A DNA stretch of 51,946 nt. It comes from Phanerodontia chrysosporium. Its lineage: Eukaryota; Basidiomycota; Agaricomycetes; Polyporales; Phanerochaetaceae. The notes beneath the pieces were generated by a model. That model searched no databases, had not been told where the DNA came from, and saw nothing but the letters and a program-made list of their open reading frames with translations. Each line of letters starts with the position of its first letter. Within the stretch, counting starts at the first letter, position 1. A program made the translations under genes and the position numbers. Shown here piece by piece: positions 10,804 through 19,732 of this stretch. Location of the stretch: positions 1-51,946 of the forward strand of contig MJGA01000075.1 of assembly GCA_001910725.1 (NCBI GenBank). Direction: 5' to 3'.

Positions 10804-13366
10804 ATGTATCACTATTTCGAGAGCTCGTCAGACATAGAGCAGCGTGAGTGATGTGTAGACACTAACACTAAGGCTCTAATTGCTCTCTGCAGACCAAGGT
10901 TTGTGTCTAATTACGGCCACGCAGGTTTCGCGCCTAACACGATATCGCACTCACAGCGACGAAGATCTCGTGGAATGCCCCCTACTTCGGCACGTACGAC
11001 AGAGAGCTTGCGGACGCGATAGTGCGAATGAAGGCCCAAGCCAACGGTGCACCGTACAAGAACATTCTTCCCATAATCCAGAGCTCGGGCGCGGGCAAGT
11101 CAAGGCTTGCACACGAGGTCGCCAAGTTCATCGTGACCATACCGATGAACGTCCGCTCTCCAGAAGACAGGACAGGTGCGCCTTTACCGACGACGTGTTG
11201 CGCCACAGAAGTCTGACGACTCTGCAGCGTACCCGGCGCCCGACCACTCCGCTCGCAATTTCATCGCTGGGCACAGGAGTACTGCAGAAGCTGCGTCAAA
11301 AGTCGTTGCCCTCCTAGTCTCTCTTTTTTGTGCTGCTGCAGAGCTTATCCGCGCGATGTCACCGGGAACGATGTACTCTGATGAAGAGGAACTGGCGGCG
11401 GCGTGGAGGCAGCACCTTGACGCTAGCGATGGTGCGATGCGCGGCGAGTTGTACGCCAGAGCCACCAAGGTAGGTTCTTGCGCGGATAGGTCAACCCTCG
11501 TACGCTGATTTGTGGCTCAGATGGCGCAAGAGACGATTTCATCCCTCGAAGCTCAGGTCGTCGAGGAGAATCCGAGACTCGGAGGATATTTCGAGCACAG
11601 CACGAGGTTCTACTACGTTCATCAGCGTCAGTCCAAGACTGCAACCGAGGATGGTCCGCAGCACCTCGTCGCCGCAATCAAGTCACGCCTGTCCAACGAG
11701 ATGAAGCGTCCGGACGTCGCCGTTCTCGTCTACGTTGACGAAGTGTACGACATCGCCACGATCGCCACTGAGAGCCCCAGCAGCCAGTATCTGAGCGAAC
11801 AGCCTCCAAAGTCACTATACCAGTGCCTGCTAGATGCCTTTACCACTCTCGGCCCTTCGGAACCCATCTTCATGTTGACCATGACCACCAATCCCGCCGT
11901 CGTACCTCGACGGGTCCCCTTGCAGCACCTACCGCCATATTCTCCATATATATGGGACATACCCCTTGAGGACGACCATCGTTTTGCAACGTTGACGCTC
12001 GCCGATGTCGCCGACCCCCAATTCATGGCTAGGCTTGGGCGGCCACTGTGGGTTTTTCTCCCTTGAAGAGCGCCTTACACTCGGCCTGAACGTGTCAACT
12101 CTACATAGGTTCTCGACACGGCACCAAGCGGCTGTGAAGGCACACCTTGGTTTCGTCACGCGTGTGACGAGGGACTTTGCAGCGGTGAAACTCATCCTCT
12201 GCAGCCCGCCGACTGCCTTCATTCGAGGGGACAACATGCCCTATTCCTACGCAAGATTCGTGGCACCACTCTGCGTGCGGCTGAGCCCCGAGTTCGACCT
12301 CTCGAACCCTACAGCACGCGAACTCACGGAGGAGATGGTTGCGAAGCACATGCGCATCATCTGCAAGATGCCGGCGCACAACGACTACGTCGAGACGGCG
12401 ACCCCGTCTGAGCCTCTCATGGCAGAGGCCGCCGCCTGGGTGATGGCCGAAACCAAGCGCGTCGACTGGCTCGACACGCTCACTCGCCTCGTCAAGTCTG
12501 AGATCGTCAGGAAGGAACGGTATGGTGCGCTTGCCGCGCGGATGCTCCTGAACTCTGCGTTTGACAAGGCCGTCGCCGCGAGCGGGAGCCCGTGGCAGCG
12601 CATCAGCTACAGCATCGCGGTGCCCGTGTGCGACTTCCTGCGCTCGCTGTTCGCCGAGGCCTGGCACGCCACGGTGCTGGGCTGCGTGCCGGCGGGCGGC
12701 GGCATGCCACTCGGAGACGCGTTCGCCGGCGCGTTCGTCCGCTTCTCGCACTACGATGAGCTCTACGACGGCGAGCCACTCGACGCGCGGGCTGCATTCA
12801 AGGCCGTCGTGCGCGGGCATGCGATCCGCATCCTCGGCACGCACGACTCGGTGCAGATCGCGCTGCCGGTCGTCATGCGCGATGCCCCGCTGGCGGTCGA
12901 CCTCATGTCGTACATCTTCATACAACTCAAGGGCCGCCACGGCGCGGCGTGTCCCCCGGATGCGGAGGACCTTGCCGATGTTTTCCGCGGATTGCCGCAC
13001 GCCCACCCCGTCATCCATATTGTCATGCAACTCGAAGCCGGTGCTCCGCCCAAGCCCGTGTCCCGCGACGGCGGAGGTAGCGATGCGCCTGCTATGTACC
13101 CGTGCTACCAGCTCGCTGCGCTCGGGTGCTCGGCTGCGGTATACAGCGTCATCAACCCATCGAACGCCGCGGATTACACGACCCTTGCCACCCCGGACAC
13201 CCTGCTTTCCAACCATGCTCGCCAAGACCCGGTAAGCCTCGCCACGCTGCAGCGCTTGAAGCCCGAGTGGGAGCGAGGCCCAGCCTGCTACGACTGGGTG
13301 GCAGACCCTGCACTGCACTCGCCCAAGGAGGAAGGCCCGCGTGTGGAGGGCGTGTTCGCCGTCTGA
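10804..13366 (+). CDS. P-loop NTPase family protein, paralog B (short N-terminus)
   Basis: Six exons join in frame to about 763 residues: 10804-10843, 10893-10898, 10957-11175, 11228-11469, 11521-12047 and 12109-13366. Walker A is SSGAGKS with Lys near 63. The family segment YPAPDHSARNFI follows. Walker B is VAVLVYVDE with Asp near 242 and Glu near 243, and sensor-1-like FMLTMTTN comes next. It therefore has a complete set of NTPase motifs, unlike copy A. The ~165-residue helical N-terminal domain of copies A and C is absent, and the P-loop starts almost at once after the tiny first two exons. The C-terminal ~430 residues align with A and C by shared landmarks (MRIICKMPAHNDYVE, TPSEP, DFLRSLFAE, GAFVRFSHY). 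It is clearly more diverged than A is from C. The function is unknown. Confidence 0.8.
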
Positions 13367-14047
13367 CTGTGGCGCAATTATTCTCGATTCCGGATTCCCG
13401 TTGTACACTACTCCCTTGTTCAAGTGAATGCGAGGCTCTCAGGATCAGCAAAGTCATTCTTCTCATTCTCGTGACCATCGCCCAGGAGGCGGTTGCAATC
13501 AGACTCGATGGGACCATCTTGCGATGGCCTTACATGTGAACAATAGCTTCGTGGCCACAACGACCCGTAGTTTCTGATTGACGTTGCCCAGTCCTGATGC
13601 ACGGACACGGCGGTGGGACCGCTTACATACAGTACGGATGTGTGAAGGTCGGAGGTTGAGATCCATTGTACAGAGTACAAGCCTGGGGCTCCATTTGCAC
13701 GGGAGGTTGCGCCCGCTGGGAATGAGGATTGCGATCTCAGGAAAGATTTCTGACGAGTCGTTATTGTTAGATGCAGTTTGAATTATTTCCGAGACACCGG
13801 GGAGAAAAACAAGGGACTGATGTGCGACTTTAGACAGCTCGACGAGCGCGTGTGGCGAGAGTTGGGCGCTTGAGATTGTCGATGAATCCGAAAGCCCAGT
13901 TTGGAAAGAGGTGCTGTTGGTCTCGCGCCGTCATGCACGAATATAAAGGCACTCAGACAGCAGCAGATCGTACAGACCAGTACGCCCTTCCACTTGCGCT
14001 CTGACACACCGTTGCTACACTTCTGCTCCCGCTTAACCGTCGCTAGT
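13367..14047. other. Spacer between NTPase copies B and C
   Basis: Short open frames only. The region carries the 3' flank of B and the promoter side of C. Nothing else is recognised. Confidence 0.45.
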
Positions 14048-15745
14048 ATGCCCGCCACGTTGCCATCCGGGGCCGCTCAGCCTCCCCAGTGGACGCCACC
14101 TTGCAGTCGCTGCTCGCAGAGCTCGATAGGGCCAGCGCTGAAGAGGGCCTCGAGCTACTCACCAGATTCACGGACGAAGAAGACACCATCTCGGAAGACT
14201 TGCACGCATCCGCTGACAGAAACCTTCGCAAAACCATATTCGAACCCGAGAAAGGCCGCCGGCCCGCTATCAGGATACCTATCCGAGGGATCTCCCCGGG
14301 CTGTCGGCGACTGATGGACTTCATCACCGAACAGACAGACGTCGCGCGGTATCTCTCTAAGCCTGATGTAGGGGAGCTCTGGAGACTGCTGGAGGATGGC
14401 GATGCTCCGGAGTCTGCGGCCGCTTTATGTGCCTTGTGTAATCACATCTTGGCCCAGGGGGGTAAAGCGTCATTCAAGGAACTGCGCCGCCTCAGTAAGT
14501 AGATGTATTTTCCATCCGGGTCCTGTCAATTGTTTCTCACTGTTTACTGTTTAACCTCACAGGGCTCTGCGGCAGGTCCTTCAAGAAGGTCGCTCCCGTC
14601 AAGATACGCCCGGATGAATGTAAGTTCACTCACATCTACACACTCTCAGCAGCACCTGACAGCGTCTATCTTTGCCACAGGGAAGGGTATGCATCCTCAC
14701 TGCTAGACGTGGTAGTATACAGAGCTGACTGTCCTCCGTGTTATTCCCAGCAACCACCACCGCATGGAAGCATTCCTACGCTGGGAAGCACCACGAGCAC
14801 CTCTACAAACAGATACAAGAGATGAAGGCTGCAGCAAACACCCCGTACTCCAACGTGCTTCCCATCATCCAAAGCTCCGGTACTGGCAAATCGAGGCTCG
14901 CCTACGAAGTATCTGGCAAGATCGTGACGCTTCCACTGAACGTACATCGTCCAGCGGATGGGGGAGCCGACTTTGGTGCGTCGAGTTCTCCATAGCTCCG
15001 CTCATCAACCTCATAATTGATCATTTCCACTCCGCAGTTTATCCCGAGCCCGATACCGAGGTCGCCAACTATCTCGCTGGTATCGAGGATAAGATTCACC
15101 ACAACGACACGATGAAACAACGGCACCTGGCTTTCCTGTGCAGCTGGATGCAAGCTGCGGCAACCGAACTCATGCGAATGGCCCCCAATGAGACGTACGC
15201 GGGATACGAGCACCTCGCCAGCGCCTGGAGGGCGTATCTATCAGAAGAGGAGGATGTCGTCCCGGCCGAAAAGACCAAACGGGTAACGCGGAGGGCTAGA
15301 ATGTACCGTGATGCCGTAAAGGTCTGTCTATGCGTTGAGTTGACCTGTAACGGGCCGCTAACGAGGTTGTCCGATCCTTTCAGCGCGCACGTCAATTATT
15401 CGAGCAATGTCAGGGGAAATCTGAGGCTGGCGGGCTTGAAGAGCAATGCCAGACGCAGGGCCTGAACGTTCTACTGGATAACATCAGAAGTCGTGTCCGC
15501 CAAGCAGTGGCAGATCCGCCCATCCTGCTTCTCTTTACGATCGACGAAGTAGACGGTCTGTCTGGCGTTCCAGTCAATCGTCCCGGCATCTCGCCAGAAA
15601 TAATCACGGCCTACGATGTGTTCCTCTCCGCTCTTCAGGACTTGGGATCCTCAATGCCTTTCTTCGTCCTCACGCTCTCAACCCACTCGCGGCTCGATAA
15701 ACACGCGCCCTCGCGGCTTCATCATTCGTCGACTCGGGCAGAAGC

Positions 15746-15783
15746 TTCAGTTGGGCAGGTCACCTACCCAGGAAATTTTCCTG
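15746..15783 (+). repeat. Left terminal inverted repeat
   Basis: Starts TTCAGTTGGGCAGGTCACC and runs to GGAAATTTTCCTG. It contains two near-palindromes (AGGTCACCT and AGGAAATTTTCCT) that could be transposase-binding or hairpin-forming sites. Confidence 0.7.
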
Positions 15784-15867
15784 TAGCCCTTTGACCTGCA
15801 GTTGACCTGCCGCCAAGCGCACGAGCAATATTTTACTTTTCGGGAATTTAGTTGAAATTCCCAAAAA

Positions 15868-15942
15868 TGCGACCAGGCTGGGGTTCGAACCCGCAGCACG
15901 CACAATACAACTGACGCGCTTAACCATTGAACTACAAGAGCT
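15868..15942 (-). other. tRNA-like module with Pol III A and B boxes, left arm
   Basis: On the minus strand TAGTTCAATGG matches the A-box consensus and GGTTCGAACCC matches the B box, at roughly tRNA spacing. The acceptor stem does not pair and the anticodon arm is irregular, so this is a tRNA-derived sequence and not a working tRNA gene. It reads outward toward the left end of the element. Confidence 0.6.
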
Positions 15943-16674
15943 TATTGTCTTTGCATTTAACAAATACATGTATGGTATTGCTGCCTCCGCGCAGCGCTGA
16001 CCAGCCAGGCCAGGGGGCGCCTAACTGTGTGCGAAAGGTCCCTTTGCCCCTAACCCTAGCTCAATATGTCCCAGGCAACCCGACACTTCCACTGTGAGCA
16101 GTATGCAGCTCATGAAAGGGTATCAGGCAATTTTTAATGTATATAGCGGTCTGTTATTTCGTTTAGCACCGTATTGAGCATAAGAATGATTATTTACGAT
16201 TATTTGAGGCATATTATGCATAAAATATCCACTGCTCCTCTATTTATACCACTTTGAGCGTATAGTATACCCTTAAATTTTGGTTTACATTGGCTATGTT
16301 TAGAAGACCCGTCTGTGTGCATACCCGCGATGTATTGCGTGCAGAACTCGTTGCTCTCTCTGTGAGCAGGCGGGCTTGCCAAATCGGGACGCGGCGCTTG
16401 GCCGCGGCGGGGTGCCGCCCATAGCTCCGTCGAGCCATTTCTCGAGCAAGTGAGAAGCTCTGAAGGGTCTGGCTGCCATTTGGGTGAGTTCCCCCTCCCT
16501 TACTCTCTTCTTTTTGCTCTCTTTTGCCTTGGCTAACCTTTGGCTAACCCTGGGACAGGGTGCTAGGCCGCCTGGGGCAACCCGGCCCTGGCCATGTATG
16601 GTGCACAGCGCTGATCACATATTTGGCAGCTTTCCATTGTGTGTTATGAGATGATTTTGTAGAATACATGTTGT

Positions 16675-16735
16675 GCCGTTTTGGTTCAGTTGGTTTAAGC
16701 ATCTGCTCTCGGTTCTAATCCGGCTTTTGACACTT
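16675..16735 (+). other. tRNA-like module with Pol III A and B boxes, right arm
   Basis: On the plus strand TGGTTCAGTTGG fits the A box and GGTTCTAATCC fits the B box with one mismatch. The two are closer than in a tRNA, so part of the anticodon arm is missing. It reads outward toward the right end, mirroring the module in the left arm. Confidence 0.55.
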
Positions 16736-16827
16736 TATTTACTTTATTTTGTTCGAATTTTCCTATTTTTCTTCGTAGGTCAGAGCAGGTCAGAGCAGGT
16801 CGGCGCCTATTTGCAGGTTACCTGCCC

Positions 16828-16863
16828 GCAGGAAATTTTCCTCGGTAGGTCACCTGCCGAACT
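16828..16863 (-). repeat. Right terminal inverted repeat
   Basis: The reverse complement of the left end with a few mismatches, ending ACCTGCCGAACT before GAAGC. It keeps the same two near-palindromes. Confidence 0.7.
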
Positions 16864-18350
16864 GAAGCGGCTCCTCGGGGCACAAGCGATGAGGCTGTCC
16901 ACCAAGCGCCCTGGACTGAGCTGCCCTTCGATGTTCTTCTGGACGGGAAACCCGTGTTTGTACCAGGAACGGTCACTCTGGACGACGTGGCTCAGGCAGC
17001 CTTTATGGTCAAACTGGGGAGAGTCTTGTACGCACTTGCCTCTTCCTCATGCGATTTAACCGTTTACTGATCCATCTGCAGATGGCATACCCGCTGGGAA
17101 GGCGCCGCGGATGGCAGTGCAGTGCGCGCGGAGATCTTGAAGTTCGCCTTCGTCAAACTCACTCGACGAACACCTGAAGCACTGGCAGCGCAGCTGAAGG
17201 AAAACAAGACTCCGGAGCAACTGGAGGCAATGAAGCTGTCCGCGATTTCAATGCGCGTCGTTCTGGACTTCGACCTCGCGCGCCAGCCCACTCGCGATCT
17301 TCTGCAGACAATGATTGCAAAACACATGCACATTGCCTACAGCGTACCCCCGCACCGTGAGTACGTACGATCCGGCGCACCCTCGGAGCCCATCCTCGCT
17401 CATGCAGCCGCCTCGGTCATGAACGACTTCCCTGGGTTAGTGGACGCTCCTGCCACCCTCTCGAATGCCCTCCAGCAAGGCATGGTAGAGAAGGGTGCGC
17501 GGGGGAACTCGTCGGGCGGCTGCTCATGATCCGCGCGCACGACGACGCCCACGATCTCAAGAGGAAACAGCTTGCCCTCGATGCATCGAAAGTGAACTGG
17601 AGCGCGAAGGTCCCCGTCATCGACTTGCTCAAGGCTCTGTTCGCGGACCGCCACCACTCTTCCATTCTGAATGCGACTCCTGAAGACTCGGTGCTGAGCA
17701 GCAACACACCGTCACTCCAGGAGGCCTTCAAGGGCGCCTTCGTGCGTTACACTCATTTCGTGCGCCTCGCCAGGTCGGACATTTACGACGCGCACGTCGG
17801 TGTGGCTGGCCTCGCGCGAGGCATGGCTTTCCAGAGCTACAGCCAGCAGCGACACTACGACCTCGTCATCCCCATTCTGATGAAGGACGAGGCGCTGCAC
17901 GATTCGTTGGTCTCATTCATCCTCATCCAGATCAAGGACAGACTGAAGACACAAGCTGTCACTATCAAAACTGACACAGGAATGTTCTCTAGCGGAACAA
18001 TGCTTCCATACATCGTCATCGTCATGGAGCTGGGTCTCGACAAGCCTGAGCAATACGGGGTCGTTGCAAGCCGCGGTAAGGAGCGCAGCCGCACCACAGA
18101 TACTCCCGCCCATCCCCTCTACAAGATCACGGCGACCGGCTGCACGCCCGAGGTGTACAGTGTCATCTCGGACAAGGACAGCGCACACTACACCTCACTG
18201 CTCGCGAGGCAAGATATCTTCTCCGAGCATCCACGTCAAGACAGCCAAAGTATTGATATGGTCCGGAGAATGAAGCCGGTGTGGGACCGAGATTCATCCT
18301 GCTTCGACTGGGTTGCGGGAGAGGAACTCACAACCCCCCGCAAGCCTTAG

Positions 18351-18833
18351 AGACTCACGTACCAGTATTTCCTAACCTTCTACCTGTCCGTTGAATACAT
18401 GTTTTGGTGAGCAAACTCTGCCGCGCTCGCCCCGAGACGTGCACTTCGGCTTCGGAAGTTTGGTGACAAGACCCTCGCGTCATCAAGGACCGCACGGTAG
18501 AGTCCCCAGTCCCTGCGTGCTCGGCTGCGTCCGACTCGGCGAAACTCGCGCGAGGCGCAAGTGCCGCCCTCGCACTGTCTCGCGACCGCTCAAAGTGCGC
18601 ACACTAGTCTCGCCAACCGTCGTCTCACCCCGTTAGGTGGTTCTTCCAACCTAGCCGCACTCGATGCGCTTCGTCGTCTAGGAGGATTGTAGCGCGGTGC
18701 CACTCTGAGACGGCGAGTCGAGTTTGCGGCCCGCTTCGACGTGTAACATGAGCTTCCTATGACACCGGGACAGACTGTTGTCGATATTGGACCATTTTCG
18801 TAGACTTTTCGACTGCAGGAATACAGGCCTAAT
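18351..18833. other. Spacer without a supported gene
   Basis: Convergent 3' flanks of NTPase copy C and the F-box-like gene. Only short open frames with biased composition; nothing recognised. Confidence 0.45.
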
Positions 18834-19732
18834 CTAAAATCCATTCATCAGAACGAAGTCCGCGTAATCAATGCTGAATGGATAAAATGAGAGTTCGACG
18901 GTCACGCTATCGGTGAGAAGCCCCGTTTCGGTGTACCGTCTAGAATGACGTGAGCCTGGGTCCGTCCACGCACGAAGATGACAGACCGTACCCGCCACAT
19001 GCCAAGACCTCAAGAAATCCCTCTCGGCGCATGCATCGCAGCTGTTCGGTATTGTCGTCCCATACCACATCCGGCAGCTGCGATTTCTCTAGTTTACGCC
19101 CGCGCCTGATGTATGAGTCGTGGTCGTTGTGTCTGCAGAGCCGGAGCTCGCCAGACGTGCTGTCGGTGCTGTACGAGTACCGCGTCCAGGGCTCGGCGTA
19201 TGGGCCCGCGCCGCGCGCATCGAACGGAACGCGGTACTGGCTCGTAGAGTATCTACTGGAGATGCGGATGACGATCTGCGAAAGAAAGCGGCGCTGGGCG
19301 GCGGTCAGGACCACGGAGAGGAGGCACTCTTGGTCTTCGCGTGAGACTCCGTTACGGGTCGTCGAGATGCACCCCACCGCAGAGTAGTAGTCCGCGTCGC
19401 GTAGGATGCATTTGAGGATCTCTGTGGGCAAAAGCCGCTGGAGCATGGTACGGACTGCGCGCACGTCTCCTAGGCCGACGCCGTTCTTCCAACGCATCAC
19501 TAGTGATGAGTGTTGAGACTGCATACAGGGTCGTCCCGTAGAAAAACGGCTTACTGCGTGGGGGTGTATCCCTTTCCAACTCGAGGGACCTGCTGACAAT
19601 GGGCGACCAGGAAAGAGTGTCTTCCATGCCGTGGTCCCAGATACTGCGTACACCTGCGGGCAACGAAGATCGCGGTCGAAAAAATGTCGCAGCCTTCCTG
19701 AACATGTTCAGCACGGGCAAGCTAGATGTCAT
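18834..19732 (-). CDS. Small F-box-like hypothetical protein
   Basis: Three exons are proposed: 19732-19654, 19592-18992 and 18939-18834. They are joined by introns with GTGTAC/GTCAG and GTACGG/TCTAG ends, giving roughly 260 residues. The motif LLPTEILKCILRDADYY resembles the first helix of an F-box. It is followed by a middle region with AAQRRFLSQIVIRI and a C-terminus rich in aromatic residues (SFYPFSIDYADF). Fungal F-box-like proteins of this kind often act as substrate adaptors of SCF ubiquitin ligases. Here the rest of the F-box is weak and no leucine-rich or WD repeats are seen, so the role is only a suggestion. The frame is continuous across both joins and the final exon looks clearly coding. 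The start at 19732 could be preceded by another exon. Confidence 0.55.

Larger units (their letters stand above)
15746..16863. mobile_element. Non-autonomous inverted-repeat transposable element in NTPase C
   Basis: The exon of paralog C is interrupted between two copies of GAAGC (15741-15745 and 16864-16868). Removing the element and one copy joins the flanks in the reading frame expected from paralog A. This supports a 5-bp target-site duplication and fixes the ends. The ends are inverted repeats: the left begins TTCAGTTGGGCAGGTCACC and the right ends GGTCACCTGCCGAACT, with shared AGGAAATTTTCCT just inside. Subterminal AGGTCA direct repeats occur at both ends (three spaced copies near 16779-16802). 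No transposase frame is present; the interior is partly AT-rich. The terminal bases are offset by 3 nt between the two ends, so the exact target-site length may differ. I cannot assign a superfamily. Confidence 0.75.
14048..18350 (+). pseudogene. P-loop NTPase family, paralog C, disrupted
   Basis: This is a near copy of paralog A in inverted orientation. It keeps the same introns at the same places, with nearly the same intron sequence. It retains SSGTGKS (near 14876-14896), YPEPDTEVANYL, a full Walker B (LLLFTIDEVD) and FFVLTLSTH. Three lesions are visible. The ATG at 14048 matches the start of A but is out of frame with the following conserved sequence. A 1,118-bp element is inserted in the exon at 15746-16863. 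A G run at 17511-17515 is one base short relative to A, so the frame ends at a TGA and resumes in another frame. Downstream coding continues to 18350 with good conservation, so the damage looks young. The G-run shift could be a sequencing error, but the insertion is not. Mini-exon GGAAGG lies at 14681-14686. Confidence 0.8.

Noticed and set aside
12101..13423. 440-codon open frame on the minus strand
   Set aside because: It lies antisense to the long last exon of NTPase copy B, which is conserved with A and C. The minus-strand reading is Arg/Glu/Val-rich with no domain, as expected from GC-rich codon bias.
15868..15942. A functional tRNA gene on the minus strand
   Set aside because: A and B boxes are present, but the acceptor stem does not pair and the anticodon stem is irregular. 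The sequence lies inside a mobile element, so it is tRNA-derived only.
16040..16060. Telomere-like CCCTAA units
   Set aside because: Only two imperfect units (CCCCTAACCCTAGC), not a repeat array. They are probably part of the element interior.
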